64,000 nucleotides of DNA from Micrasema longulum (taxonomy: Eukaryota; Arthropoda; Insecta; Trichoptera; Brachycentridae): contig JAGVSM010001196.1 in assembly GCA_022494885.1 (NCBI GenBank), forward strand, positions 1-64,000, written 5' to 3'. Made by a program: the position numbers and the translations under genes. The notes beneath the pieces are model-generated. The model was given only the letters and a program-made list of their open reading frames with translations. It was not told the origin of the DNA and made no database searches. This document shows, piece by piece, positions 11,823-23,833 of this stretch. Numbering within the stretch: position 1 is the first letter of the stretch; the number at the start of each line of letters is the position of its first letter.

Positions 11823-13324
11823 CAGTGTGGCCGGAGAAGTGACGTCCAAAGGTAAAATGTGGGTGCCTCATATTAAGGGGTATCCGAATCACCCCATGTA
11901 TGTTCCGCGATTTCACGTAGTTTTCGAGTTATGATTTTTTAAATTGGTTTTTGAAAATTAAAAAACAACATTTTTGAAGGTTTTTTTTTAAATTCATTAT
12001 TTTTAAATTGTACTTTCACGCGTAAAGTAATCAGCTTCGTAACATTAATGGAAGCTACAAAAGTTTTTACCTAAAATGCAGAATTTAAGTTTGAGCGATT
12101 CAGACTTTTTAAATTTAAAAAAAAAAGTTTTATTCTTTTTAACAAATCAGTAACATACATAATTGTATTTTTGTTCCCGCATAGCCGAAGCTTGTCTGCG
12201 GGTTACATAACATTTAAAAAAAATATATAAGTAAGTACATAGTTTAATAATAAATGAAGAATAAAATGTATTTATATGCACACTTAAGTTTCACTTGATG
12301 TTTTTAATAATTTTTTGACAATTTTTTAAATGAAATTAGGTTTTTTCCTCACGATTTTCAGCTGGTATTAAATTGTACAGTTTTGGTACTACACTACCCA
12401 TTGTTTTATCTCCATAGTAGTTCTTCTGTCGTGGTACCGTCAGCTGCTGTGCCGATACTTGTCGGGTCACGATCTGGTGGTTTACTTTTGATTTAAAACT
12501 GCAATCGAGGAAATGATCTGTCATTATTTTATACTGACACTGTTTAATAATGGTTAACTTTAATTAATTAATTCATTCATTAATTATATTCACTTAATAA
12601 ATAATGGTTAATGTTAACTTTCAACTTAAAATTATGAATCTAAAAAGGCAATTATTTCTTTTCTGATTAATTTTAAAAACTGCGCTAGACTCTAAGCTTT
12701 TGTAATAATACAAAAAGTAGTACTTAACAGGCTATTATTTTCTGAAATCAGCCTATAAAGATACTGAGGTGGAAAATTCTGATAATTATGATAGGGAGTG
12801 TGTAAACTAACGAAAAATAACTGTTAGAGATAAAATGGCGACACGAGTATCAGTAAACACAAGGTGAGAATGACTGAAGAATTTTCCACCTCGGTATCTT
12901 TGAAGGATGATTTTAGCGAATAATTGCCAATTAAGTACATTTTTTTTTGTCTTAGACAAGCTTAGAGTCTACGGCAGTTGTTAAAGAACTCAGGAATTAC
13001 TTGATGATTTTTAATTTTAAGTTGAAAGTTCAAGTATGAATCGCTCGAACTTAAATTTGGCATTTTATGTCAAAATTTTGTGGCTTTCATTAATGTTACA
13101 AAGCTGATTATTTTAAAACGAAAGTAAAATTTAAACAATATGAGTTACAAAAGAAATCATGAAAAAACTTTCCAGAAATTAAAAATCGAAAATTTTCTAA
13201 AACTCAATAAAAAAAATATAACTCGAAAACCACGCAAAATTGCGGAATACGCATGAGGATTCGGATATCCCTCAATATGAGGCACCTACATTTTACCTTT
13301 GGACTTCACTTCTCCGGCCACCTG
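11823..13324. mobile_element. 1.5-kb foldback element with an insertion in one arm
   Basis: The outer ends read GTGGCCGGAGAAGTGA then GTCCAAAGGTAAAATGT on the left, and the same on the opposite strand at the right. Inversion continues inward: TGCCTCATATT, CATTAATG near the acid-like AAGCT motif, GAGCGATTCA, AACTTTCAACTTAAAATTA, TAGACTCTAAGCTT and GAGGTGGAAAATTC all have reverse complements in the right arm. The innermost pair at 12751-12780 and 12879-12910 leaves a loop of about 100 bp. The left arm is split by an insertion at about 12107-12612. Confidence 0.75.
12107..12612 (-). mobile_element. insertion inside the foldback arm, possible non-LTR tail
   Basis: This segment has no partner in the opposite arm, so it arrived later or was lost there. 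Its 62-codon minus-strand frame includes VTRQVSAQQLTVPRQKNYYG and GSVVPKLYNLIPAENREE, which resembles the R-x-x-x...LYN-LP-x-x-I tail of non-LTR reverse transcriptases. The resemblance is moderate. Confidence 0.45.
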
Positions 13325-14590
13325 TATATTATAAAATTTTACATTAAAATAATAAAAAATTGGTTAAATTAAACAATATGGAGGTGTTTCACATTAAAAT
13401 AGCTTTGAAAAATAATATAGCCCTAATAAATAATCACTGTGACTGGACCTGGGTACTTACGTTAGCATTTTATCACTTAGGTAGTAAAGTTAAGTGTTAA
13501 CTACCAGTGGTAGGCAGGTTAGGGTTAGTGTGTGTTGTTTTCAGTAAATTCTGTTGCGATTACATACTTATCTGTAAACATAAATCGTAATAACATGTAA
13601 CAAATACACATGTCTTTTTATAATACATTTAAACTTTATGAATTCTATGAAATACATTTTTACTAATTGAATAATCGTTACTATTACGTTAAGTTTTATA
13701 AGTATTAGCACCACGTGGGGCGTTAAAAGCGGTTTGATAAATAGGTATTTCAATTTAGTTTTTCTGTCACTCTCTCTTAAATCCTTTTCCGAATAATTTA
13801 CGTAAAAGATAACTGCACGTCGGACTGATTATGCCTAGCTAAAATTTCTATAATTTCTAAAATCAGTGTTTTACCTTTTTTAAAATAGTTATGACATTTG
13901 TTTACCGTACATCCGAAGACGGTAGATAACTAGGCGAATTTAAGGATTTTTGGATGGTCCTAGCTCCTATAAAATACAATTTAATAATAATTTAAAAAAA
14001 CAAACGACAGGGATACGCCAATGGTAGATATCTAGTGTGTAAAAAAATCATCGGGCTAGTGCCATATAACCTAGAGGGAAATACGAAAATACGTTTGCAT
14101 GAAGAAAAGTCAGACCGCGCATCCTTTAAAAACAAGTATTATTATACACACACAAAAATAATAATTTTGCCACGTTTATAAATAAATATTTTTTTAATCC
14201 ATTTATTTTTGTTATGTAATTAGTAGACATTTCTTGAGAAAACTCTGTTGTTAGTAATTTGATAGCTATTTTCCAAGCTCTGGGAATGGTATTATGGAAT
14301 ATGGAACAGTGCCTAAAATTTAACCAGTCCAATAATACTTTGTTTCAAAATTATAAATTTATTTTTCATTTAAGATTTTAAATTATTTAAATGAATAAAT
14401 TAAATTGTAATATTATTATATAAAAATAACTTTGAGCTAAAAAAAAAACAAAATAGGGAAATTAATTCGCATACTCACGTGTGAGTTTAAGATTAAAATA
14501 ATAGTTTTCGTTTTGATGTATTTTTTTTTAGGTAGGCTAGAGATTATTCAGTTAAACTATTATAACTTTTCTCTTTTTTAATGTTTTCCA
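13325..14590. other. no recognisable feature
   Basis: AT-rich. No gene, exon or repeat is supported. Confidence 0.45.
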
Positions 14591-14840
14591 TTTCTGTTGT
14601 AATATGTTAATCTTAATAATAACTTCCTAGACTGTGAAATTTAGGTTTTGTCTATAAACATTTTGACATGGTCAAAATATTCTTAATGAAACCAACGAAT
14701 CGAAGAAAAAGTATGTACCTACCTATATTTTTAATTTAGGCGTTGGCTAGTAGATGAAATAATTCAGTCAGATGGATCTCTTTCAACGTCAATAAAGGTT
14801 TAAGCTTTTTAATTTCACAAAAATCAACAGATGGAATAAT
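14590..14840. repeat. foldback family E, degenerate copy
   Basis: TTCTGTTGTAATATGTTAAT, GTCTATAAACATTTTGACA, GTTGGCTAGTAGATGAAATA and ATTCAGTCAGATGGAT match internal parts of the family. A further scrap is at 15350-15430 (AGCCCTGTAAATGCTCTGAC). Confidence 0.55.
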
Positions 14841-14931
14841 CAAAGGAATATAGTTTTTTAAACATAAGCAAAGTGGTGAATTATGTAGTGTATGAAGTTG
14901 CTACTTAAAGTGCCTCCGAAATATTTATAGC

Positions 14932-15220
14932 TGGACGATAAGCTCCTTCGATGATCTACTTCGCCCAAGAGCCTGGAGCCTATGGGGACGTCTGAAAAGC
15001 TCCAACAACACGCTTCCCCAAGCCACTGTGGGGTGGATCTACTCACCCCTGTTCGAGCGGTGGCTGCTGAGACCGCCACCAGGACAAACTATCATAGAAT
15101 TTATTTTGGAAAATTTCGTTCCATCATTATTTTATCTTTCCTCACATCTTTATTTATTTTTGTTTTGTTTTTTAATTTAAATTTTATACAATTTAAAAAA
15201 AAATATATTATTAGTTATTA
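14932..15220. other. unidentified GC-rich block with open frames
   Basis: Bases 14932-15090 are strikingly GC-rich. The plus strand has one long frame (WTISSFDDLLRPRAWSLWG, then VGWIYSPLFERWLL), and two other frames are also open. No family is recognised. It could be an exon, or the remains of a mobile element next to the foldback scraps. Confidence 0.3.
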
Positions 15221-15429
15221 ATAGTTATTTTTAGATTGTTTTATGAAAATAAAATATGTTTTTTTGTTATTTTATATAGTACCTATATGGTACTTTTACC
15301 TTTACACTATTAGAAATTTTCCTGGAACCAAGATTATTATCATTATTAAACCAGCCGATGAAAGCCCTGTAAATGCTCTGACTTTTATGTTTCTTTCTTT
15401 AAAATGTTTTCTATTCCTGTTGTAATATT

Positions 15430-16689
15430 ATGTTGATATTTTTACTTGTTTCGCACCAATCAATGAGGTTTTTATTTATTTTCAATGTTTTGAAATTGTT
15501 AGAATAAGCCAATTCGAAATTGCGCATACGTACTTTGTATCGCGCTAGCATTGACATACAATACATTTTTGTCCTTCACATAAAGTAATACGTTTTGTGA
15601 AAACAGTTTCTTTAATATTCAATGAATTATTTATATTAATTTTTAGAATTTAAAACAAGTTATTTGTTCCTTACTTTGATTTAGCTATAAACTTCTAACC
15701 TAGCTACTAGTTATTGCCTTGATGACCCAGGTAAAAATATGATGTACCTGTAAAGCAGAGCTTTAAAAGCGTTGTAATTTCAGAGAAACCCAATCACGTA
15801 AGATGCCGGAGGAAGATTACACTATTCTGATATGGTCGTGTCATCAGCGATCTTTTATTTGTTTTGATTGCAATTACATGAAGAATCTTAAGGGCTATTC
15901 CACCTGATGCTTAAAGTCCTATTATAGGCCAGCTGTAACTATTTGAAAAGTCTAACTAGTTAGTGTTCTAGAAAATTGCGTAATTTTTATTATAAACGTT
16001 TATTTAGTTTTTATTTTAAAAGTTTACCCAATTTTTAAATTAAAAATAAACCCCATAAATATAAAAAATAAAATAGGTACAACGACGAACATCGAACCTT
16101 AGAAACCAGTAGAACTTTATTGAAATTAGTATTTATGTAATTTTAAATTATAAAAAAATAATTACATTATTTATAATTAATGCGTGTTATTTTTCAAATC
16201 ACACAAAATTGTAATAATAATTTAAAATACGATGCACAAAAAGTCTTACTCAAATTGACAAATATTAAGTGTGTTCGTTTTGAATGTATAATATAATACC
16301 ACTGTCAAGTGTGTTTGTTTTTTAAACGTCTTTAAATAATTATAGTACATTATTAGCTTACTGTTTTCAAACATACTTCAAGACAATTGAAACATGAAAT
16401 TGACTTAAACCTATTAGATTAAATATTTAAAATTAATATCACATTAATAAGTAAATTGACAAATTGGCCTCGCACTCTATCCACGATAAAGTTTTCAGCA
16501 GTAAAATTATAAATAAGATTTACTTATAATTATTTTATATTAGCTTATAAGATTCCACCAAATTATCTACAAAATAAGTAGATGAAAAACTTTAATTTGT
16601 ATAGTTTCATGCTAAAAAAATATTAAGCCTAATACAATAAATAAATGACTAGACCTAAGTTCTCCTTAAGTTTAAGTGGTTCCTCATTT
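15430..16689. other. 3' flank of transporter gene A
   Basis: AT-rich sequence after the stop codon of gene A. It should include the 3' UTR, but the end cannot be placed. No other gene is seen. Confidence 0.4.
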
Positions 16690-17622
16690 TCATTCGTTAA
16701 CAGCATACGGTTTTACTCGATTTAACTTATCTTGGATGACTGCGAAAGACTTCCCTTTAGTTTCTGGGATCTTCCACAAGATGTACAAAAATCCCACGAT
16801 AGAGAAGACGGCGAATATCCAGAAGACTACGTGCGAACCGTAAGCATCCTTGACGACTTGGAAGAGCTTGGTGACTGCAAACGTAAGGAGGGCGGTAGAG
16901 ATCTGGATGGCGCTGGAAGCGTGGAACTTCACGTTGGCGGGAAACATTTCCGATGTCAAAGCGAACGGAACTGCAGATAGTCCAGTGTTGTAGCTAAAGA
17001 CAAAGAGCAAAATAGTCGCAATCGGTAACCAGCCAATATTTTTTGTGCTTGTGGGGTCCGTTTCCTTGAAGTAAAAAAAGGTCCCCATAACGACGTTGGT
17101 TATCGTAACGCCGAGGGAGGAGATTAGTAGCAGCGGTTTCCGTCCGGCTCGGTCGACGAGGATAACTGAAAGAAAGCAAACGACGAGCTGGACGGACCCG
17201 ATCATTATGGACGATACGCTCGAGCTGATGTTCCCACCAGCATCCGAGAAGATCTGCTGGGCGTATGCCGTGATGGCGGAACTGCCGCAGAACTGTTGTG
17301 TGGTGACGACTACTAATATGGCAAAAAGTGCGTTTCTATTTCCAGGAATCATCATCAAATCCGACCACTTTCCTTTATTTTTGGTTTGCTCCGCTACGAC
17401 ACTTTCTATTTTGTTCAGTTCTTCTTTAACGTCTGTTTTTTTCAGAAGAGTTTTGAGAAGTTTCTGTGCTGTCTCAGAATCTCCGTTTTTCACGTAATAA
17501 TAAGGGGAATCGGGTTGGAAGAAGAAAGTAACTGCAAACAGTACGGGAAGAACCAAATTGATTCCAGCCAAGACTTTGATCGCCACATATGGACCGATTG
17601 AGTATTGTGTTAGAATTCCAGC
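16690..17622 (-). CDS. Tret1-like sugar transporter, gene A, 3' terminal coding exon
   Basis: This exon encodes about 310 residues of an MFS sugar porter, paralogous to the transporter at 51.4-52.85 kb. It starts after a CTTACAG acceptor at AGILTQYSIGPY (helix 5). Visible motifs are QPDSPYYYV (PESP-type, with D for E), TTQQFCGSS and AYAQQIF (helix 7), VDRAGRKPLLL (loop 8-9), TSEMFP (after helix 10) and PETKGKSFAVIQD (C-terminus). The frame is intact to a TGA stop. Translation could read upstream of the acceptor from a Met, but that adds a hydrophobic run encoded by the intron, so the spliced start is preferred because gene B has the same boundary. Predicted role: sugar uptake or release at the plasma membrane. 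The exact substrate is unknown. Confidence 0.93.
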   Translation of the reverse strand, partial: AGILTQYSIGPYVAIKVLAGINLVLPVLFAVTFFFQPDSPYYYVKNGDSETAQKLLKTLLKKTDVKEELNKIESVVAEQTKNKGKWSDLMMIPGNRNALFAILVVVTTQQFCGSSAITAYAQQIFSDAGGNISSSVSSIMIGSVQLVVCFLSVILVDRAGRKPLLLISSLGVTITNVVMGTFFYFKETDPTSTKNIGWLPIATILLFVFSYNTGLSAVPFALTSEMFPANVKFHASSAIQISTALLTFAVTKLFQVVKDAYGSHVVFWIFAVFSIVGFLYILWKIPETKGKSFAVIQDKLNRVKPYAVNE

Positions 17623-18579
17623 CTGTAAGAAAAATATCACAATCAATATCAATGAAAAAAAGGTCAATATCATCAAACCTACGAGGGTAAACCTTATGTA
17701 ACTTTATGAAATTAATTGACCGCGGGAGAAAAAAACGATTGAATTTACCTCCCCTCTTTTAAAAATATTTCTGAATTGGAAAAGTAAATCATGTCAATAC
17801 GAGTATTTAAATCTCTGTTGGTTTTTTTAAATTTTTTTTCTCTCCGCCTAAACATAATTACTTCTCCTCGTGTTGTATTTTTATTTCATAACTTTTGTAA
17901 ACGAAAATATTGTACAATATTATAGTTAAGGGTTTAAGAAGGTAATACGAACCTTGGGAATATACCCGACTTAATGTGAAAAAAATGTAAATATATGGGT
18001 GAAATATATTTTTAAAAGAAGTAACAGGATAACTAAATAACAGTTATTCATGCAGATACCTAGGTATGTTTATTTTCCGACCTCGCTTAATTTAACTTCT
18101 TTGATCAACAATAAAAGTGTTATATGAAACGTTTTTACTGCATTTTTTATCAACGACATTTACTAGAGTAGCGCAATGTTTTTTTGCTTTATTTTTATAA
18201 GTGATTTTAAGTTTTATATTGTTTTATTTTAATACCGAACAAAAAACTATACACAAAAGCATGACCTCTTTGATGCTCTATGTTACTTTAAATTTATTAT
18301 TGATAAAAACAATCTATTGTATAATAAGTATTTCTTACTCATACGGTTGAATATGGCTTAAGGCCACTGAAAGTTGACTGAAATTTACCTTGAAGATAAT
18401 CCTTATAACTGATGTATACAGTTTACCTATTAACCTACATAAACATGGGTGTACGATTCGGAACTTATTAGAGATAGATAAAAAAACAATAAATTGTTAT
18501 ATCGAGAGTTTATTTTGTTGATTGCTTTGGTGTTTATTTTCTAGAACTCCATATTTTTACTTATAATATGAGAAATTAC

Positions 18580-18630
18580 ATTTCGTTACAATTGTTTCGC
18601 CTTGTAAGGGCATTTTCGTAGGGCAAACTG
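18580..18630 (-). repeat. fragment of repeat family F
   Basis: ACAATTGTTTCGCCTTGTAAGG matches the interior of the repeats at 19505 and 34258. Nothing more of the element is recognised. Confidence 0.4.
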
Positions 18631-19174
18631 GGCGCATATTCAGAATACATAAGATCTTTTTAAAATAAAAAAACAGTTTCTCAATTTGCTTGTCACTTAA
18701 TTGAAAATAATCATAAAATTCACATCTCAAATAAACCAATATCTTTACATGTTGAAAGCAAAGGGCGTAAACTGAATATACTCGAACAATTGGAAATTAA
18801 GAAATATCTAAACAACCCTAATTTAAAAATAATAAATGAACAAACCAACCTAATATCTTCACCAGTTTTAACCATATTTAAATACACTGTGATTTTTTAC
18901 TATGTCCCTTTTTGTAGGTACACGCTTGCATGATGCGTTATTAATAGATTAATCGTTTTACAATTGCATTTATATTTTTAGAAATTCTTAAAAATATAAA
19001 CATTATATAAAGATACACTTATGTTAAAATAAATTTCTTCATAATATTTCAATCATGTAAGAAAATTAAAAAAAACACCATCCTATTATAATATGATTAA
19101 TATAATTTCCACAAAAATTATCTAAAGATATAAAACTATTAAGTTTCATGATTTATCTCACAATACATACATGT

Positions 19175-19470
19175 ATTAACATATTACAACAGAGATTAAG
19201 AACATTTAAGAAAAGGTAATATAGAAGGCTAGGCATCTACAGGGCTTATGACCTGTCAATAGCTGGTTTAAGTGGCCAGAATGGTGAATACAGCGTGTAA
19301 AGTGGGCACTTAAACCAGCCATTGACAGGTCATAAGCCCCGTAGATGCCTAGACTTCTATATTACCTTTTCTTAAATGTTCTTCATCTCTGTTGTAATAT
19401 GTTAATATAAACAGCTCCCCAGGGAGTTGAATCCAGCCCTTGTCTACAAAGATTTGGACAAACTCAAAAA
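19175..19470. mobile_element. foldback family E, hairpin copy
   Basis: The two arms face each other: ACATATTACAACAGAGAT, GAAAAGGTAATATAGAAG, CTAGGCATCTACAGGGCTTA and CCTGTCAATAGCTGGTTTAA, then the reverse complement of all of these up to TTACATTGTTGTAATATG-like TCTCTGTTGTAATATGTTAA. Only about 30 bp separate the arms. The right side continues to CTTGTCTACAAAGATTTGG. It is noncoding and inside the intron of gene A. Confidence 0.8.
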
Positions 19471-19504
19471 ATTGTTGACATACATGTATGTCAATAAATA
19501 CTTG

Positions 19505-19860
19505 CTTTATCCGAAATAATATTCCGAAATTTAAACATATTTACCTAAATTTCCCATTACCTTTTGAACACTTAGCCTTGCCCTTAACTTTTGGTTTTTC
19601 CCACAATTATGATTAATGAGCATGCTATAGTTCACAAGATTATTTTTATTTTCTACTTAATTACCTTGAATTATATAACTATATAAGGACATTCAATCCA
19701 TCTAATCTTCACATTCATTTGAAAATGCCCTAACAAGGCGAAACAATTGTTACAAAGTTTTTGTTTTTATATTTGTAAAAATAAAATAAAGTGTCCAGTA
19801 GACTCAAATCAGTGTTTGATTTCTTATATTATAAGTTTATTTTATTACTGGATAGAAGCC
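19505..19860 (+). repeat. repeat family F, copy 1
   Basis: About 350 bp, found again in inverted orientation at 34258-34620. Shared segments include TATAAGGACATTCAATCCAT, CAAGGCGAAACAATTGT and GACTCAAATCAGTGTTTG. It is noncoding; the class is not recognised. Confidence 0.7.
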
Positions 19861-20473
19861 GATATAAATATTATCACAACCCGGAAAAAAACTTGAAAGT
19901 TTTATTCATAGATGGCAGTCGTAATCATGGAAAGTATTTTTTCATTGAATTGCAAATAATATAATTAAGATAATGATATCTTTTTACAGTTTTTTTTATA
20001 CATCTTACCCCGAAAAAAGGATAAATTTTGTAAATAAGTAGATATAATATGCCCGATTTAAAGTACTTATTTATTACGCATAACTGTATTTCAGAGAAAT
20101 ATTCAATATTTTGCACACATGGTAACGCCAAATGTAAAATGTTTAAAGGTGAAAAACAGTATTAAAAAAAACAAAATTGAATCGAATTGTCAAAATTAAT
20201 TTATTTATGTAACTGATTAGTTATGTTATTGTTTTATCCGCACCGTATGGTATCTACATAAGGCACTGAAAATAGACCAACATTTGGTTATTTAATCATT
20301 ATTTATACGAAATAGACGATAAATTTTACGCTTTAAGGTAGTGTTGGTATTACAGTGACATAAATATATACTTCTATTTTTTAATCACTTTTAACCATTT
20401 CGTTGTCATTAATGAAACGTAATATTATCATAAAAAACCTTTAGGCATTAACCAATATGATTTAGACTTATTT

Positions 20474-21265
20474 CAGCACGAGGGGTGCACTGGTGCCGGA
20501 ACGCGTCGTTCCGGCACTGGTTTGATGAAAATAAGAAAAACCGAAAGAAAAAATTATACTAAAAATAACTGCGTCGCGTTCTTATTTTTACTTTAATAAA
20601 TAATATGCTAATTTAAAAAAAAAAATAATGACATAAAATAAATTTAGTACCGACGAACTGGTTGTTGAGTTAGAATTTATTATTAAAAAATCATTATTTA
20701 TATCAATAGATTATTATTTATTTTGTAAATTAATTCAAACTTTATTAATTAAATACATTTATAATTTATTTGGAATACATATAGGATATGTATTAACGAA
20801 ACATGTTTTTTTTAGAATTTTGACACGGAACCCAACCTTATATCTTCCATTATAATTGTGTTCATTTTACGCCGGTGTCTTTTGGAGCGGAACCGTGGCG
20901 TAAAACGACGTTTCTGTATTTAAAATATTTTTTCAGACATTTTAATTCCGAAAAAATACTTTCGCAGTTGAAATTCGTAACGGCCATAACTGTAATTATT
21001 TGTAGTATTACTTAATTTTGTCGAAATGTGCCAATTTTAAAATAGTTTTTATTCGCCGCGGCCGCAGCCGCCCGACCATCCTCGTCGCGCCCCCGGAACC
21101 TCACGCCCGCGCCCCCTTTCGGACTATTTAGTACAATATGCGGTAAATTAGGCCCCTAGGTGATCAAAAACAAACAGGCTGGCCGGCCTAATCTCAATTT
21201 TTATGTCAAGTTAAAAAGTGTTCCAGCACGGCATATTTTGCGAGAGCACGCCTGTTCAGCACCCC
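20474..21265. other. GC-rich palindromic block, possible DNA transposon remnant
   Basis: Near the left end lies a near-perfect palindrome, GTGCCGGAAC-GCGTC-GTTCCGGCAC (20492-20518). At the right end, after a very GC-rich patch (21055-21120), come AGCACGGCATATTTTGCGAG and CAGCACCCC, inverse to the GGGGTGC on the left. A 7-bp inverted end is too little to prove one element. Confidence 0.4.
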
Positions 21266-21837
21266 ATTGAACACAAATAACCTTATCATTCTTCTGACGG
21301 ATAGGCTATACAGTTTGTGTGTGAGACATAGTCAGAACCCCAGATAAAAAAATAATCGATCGCTAATCTTATGTAAAAATGCTGAAAAATAAAACCTATA
21401 GAAGACAAGTCTGTCTCTTAGTTAGTGTTTGGCGTGTTCGCTAAACGTGCTTTTGGTCTTGGGTTTAATTTCTAGCAGAGTGGTCGTGAAATATTGATTT
21501 TGAAGGCGATTCTCCGCAAAATGTCATATCACTATTTGAGTATTGTTGTACTGTCCTTCATCATCAAAGGGAAGTAGTGTTCCTTTTCTAACCTCAAATT
21601 ATCAACTAGATTTAATTAGTGTAGTTTTTTTTCTTCTGTTCTTGTAATTAACGCAAAATGATCATGGGGAAAGATTGTAAATATCCGATATAGTTTTAAT
21701 ACAAACTCACAGTAAATGGGGCAACGAAAGCTTTAGAGGTTAATTAAATTAAATGTCAGTTTATTAAATTAAATCTTTTGAAAGTTTTGAAAGTTTTTAG
21801 TTTAAAAATTGTTTGAAGGACGAGTGAAACCGAAAGA

Positions 21838-22100
21838 CCCTTAGTCTTTATAACGGTTATTCGCGTAGACCGGTAGAGGGTAGTTTCTCTGCTATTTATT
21901 TGTTCTTAAACTGGTATCTCAAGCGTATGACTGATCTTGCCGTTCATGCAACAGAAATTAACAAGACAAGCTGCAATGGGAGTGCTAATGCCGTGCCCTG
22001 TGTATCACTGGGTGCGGATAGAGAAATTATGAAAACGAAGAGGAACTTTACCTATAAGAGTACAAGTTCGTACACGGAGTTTATCATCAGAGCTTAATAT
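21838..22100 (+). repeat. SINE family 1, diverged body
   Basis: AACTGGTATCTCAAGC, TGACTGATCTTGCCGTTCAT, ACAAGACAAGCTGCAATGGG and GTGCCCTGTGTATCACTGGG follow the order of the complete SINE at 23560-23817. No head is present. Confidence 0.6.
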
Positions 22101-22471
22101 AAAATTACACCAAGCTGAGTCGCATACTTTTTATTCAATTAAATCAAATCTGCGAATGTTTTTTTTAATGTCACATTTTGAAAAATAAATCTTAACTACT
22201 GATTTAAATACCTTTGACTACGTAACAAAAATATTCCGTAGACCACTTCATTTAAATCTTATTAGATTTATGTAAACTATTCAACCATAAGTTACGTAGG
22301 TCTAATCCGCATGAGTTCCCACAGTTTTATCAAATGTTGTACAAAAAAATACAAAATTAATGGTAAAATTCTCCAAATAATCATAAATTTAAAACTTTTT
22401 GTGATATCGCACCTTGTTTAGTCCCAAATTAAAAAAAAATACAACTGCATATTTAGTTTGTGTAAAATAAG

Positions 22472-22640
22472 ACAAGTGGATGGTGACGCGTACTCCGAAT
22501 TAGGAGGTCTGAGGTTCGAACCCCGGAATATTACAACTTGTTTTCCATTTTCTAATATTATAATACTGTTATTTACGTCCAAAAGAAAATGCCCCTAAAA
22601 ATTGTAATATTTGGGTAAATAACAAAAACGAAAATCTTTC
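22472..22640 (+). mobile_element. SINE family 3 copy
   Basis: A tRNA-like head (GGTGACGCGTACTCCGAATT then GAGGTTCGAACCCC, the B box) is followed by a body with TTTTCCATTTTCTAATATTA and ATGCCCCTAAAAATTGTAAT, shared with 49205-49398. Its A box is decayed. Confidence 0.65.
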
Positions 22641-23287
22641 TTTACTACTTAAAACCAGATTTTAACTAAAGTAAATATGTAGTTTTAACATGGAAAATCA
22701 CAAAGTTAGTGCTTCAAATTATTATTTTACCAAAAATTAATATTATTATTAATTAAACATTTATTACTCAGTTATAAAAAAAGCTTATTTAGGACGGAAC
22801 ACGAAAAGAAAATATTTTTGTGACCATACATAATATCGGTTAATATAATCCAAAAAAGTAAGAAAAAATAATATTAGAAACATAAAACACAGTTTTATAC
22901 ACTATCTATGAGGAAAATATGTTAATAAGTATCACTATAAAAAAGATTTAAGTATTATTTTTTAATTGCAACATTTTTGGATTTGTTATTCGACTTTTTG
23001 TTTTTTAGTTCGTATAGCTGTTTATTAAATTGTAAATGGCCAATATTTTTCAGAGACTTTTTGCCGACTTCGTTCAGCGAAATTTACACACATAAGGATT
23101 TTTTGGGTTTCGTGAATTGTGGTTGTTAATATCATAAAAAAATTACCTTTCATTACATCTAATAAAAAATGTTTTTGCAATGTGCGGCTGAACAGACCAC
23201 AAGACCCTTAAAACAGACCCGGGTAGGTAGGTGGGGCATATCATAATTATGTGTATTTTTAATTTGTGTGAGCAAAAAAGTTTTTTT

Positions 23288-23435
23288 TATTTGGGAAATC
23301 AACAGTTCTACATACATATTTATAGTAAACAAACAGATATAGTGTATAAATTCAGAACTAATAACAGATTTCCACATAGTATACAAAGTAAGCAATGAAA
23401 ATATATTACAGATCAAATAAAAAATTATGATATTA
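23288..23435 (-). mobile_element. jockey-like retrotransposon 3' end
   Basis: About 150 bp nearly identical to 58689-58835, where it follows a jockey-like C-terminus on the minus strand. Shared segments: ATTTGGGAAATMAACAGTTC and CAGAACTAATAACAGATTTC. Only the 3' UTR is here. Confidence 0.65.
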
Positions 23436-23559
23436 AAAATAGTGTTGGTGATGTCGTGCAGTGGCATTAGATTACATTATATTGCATAGGGCGCTATATT
23501 GGTACACCAACCGGAGAGTACCTTGATATTTTTTGTTAAACGAAAGTAAGAGTTTAGTC

Positions 23560-23817
23560 GGCCTCGTGGCATAATGGTCAGCGCGTTAGCCTGCCATGCA
23601 ATAGGTCTCGGGTTCGATTTCCGACATGGTTGATATTAAATATTTATTTGAAAGGGTGTTTTCACACTAGAATATTTCATAGTCCCGGGACTGGTACCTG
23701 AAGCCTAAGACTGATCATCTTACCTTCATGTAACAAAAATGATCAAGACACGCTGCGATTGGTGTACCAATGCAGTGCCCTGCACTATTAGGTGCGGAAA
23801 GGGAATGATGATGATGA
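23560..23817 (+). mobile_element. SINE family 1, complete copy with tRNA-like head
   Basis: The head GGCCTCGTGGCATAATGGTC (A box), CCTGCCATGCAA (anticodon-arm region) and GGGTTCGATTTCC (B box) resembles a tRNA but cannot fold into an intact one. The body runs through ATTTCATAGTCCCGGGACTG, TGATCAAGACACGCTGCGAT and GCCCTGCACTATTAGGTGCG to a tail of ATGATGATGATGA. It is the reference copy for fragments at 21.8, 32.2, 33.3, 36.9, 39.7, 43.3 and 56.6 kb. RNA polymerase III would transcribe it from the internal boxes. Confidence 0.8.
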
Positions 23818-23833
23818 TCAGTCTTACGATTCA

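Noticed and set aside
16732..17601. Open frames on the plus strand opposite transporter gene A
   Set aside because: They are antisense shadows of a clear transporter exon and have no family resemblance.
23560..23640. Candidate tRNA gene
   Set aside because: A and B boxes are present, but the acceptor and anticodon stems do not pair, and the sequence continues into a repeated body with an ATG tail. It is a SINE head. The same holds for 32190, 44993, 49205 and 57000-57076.
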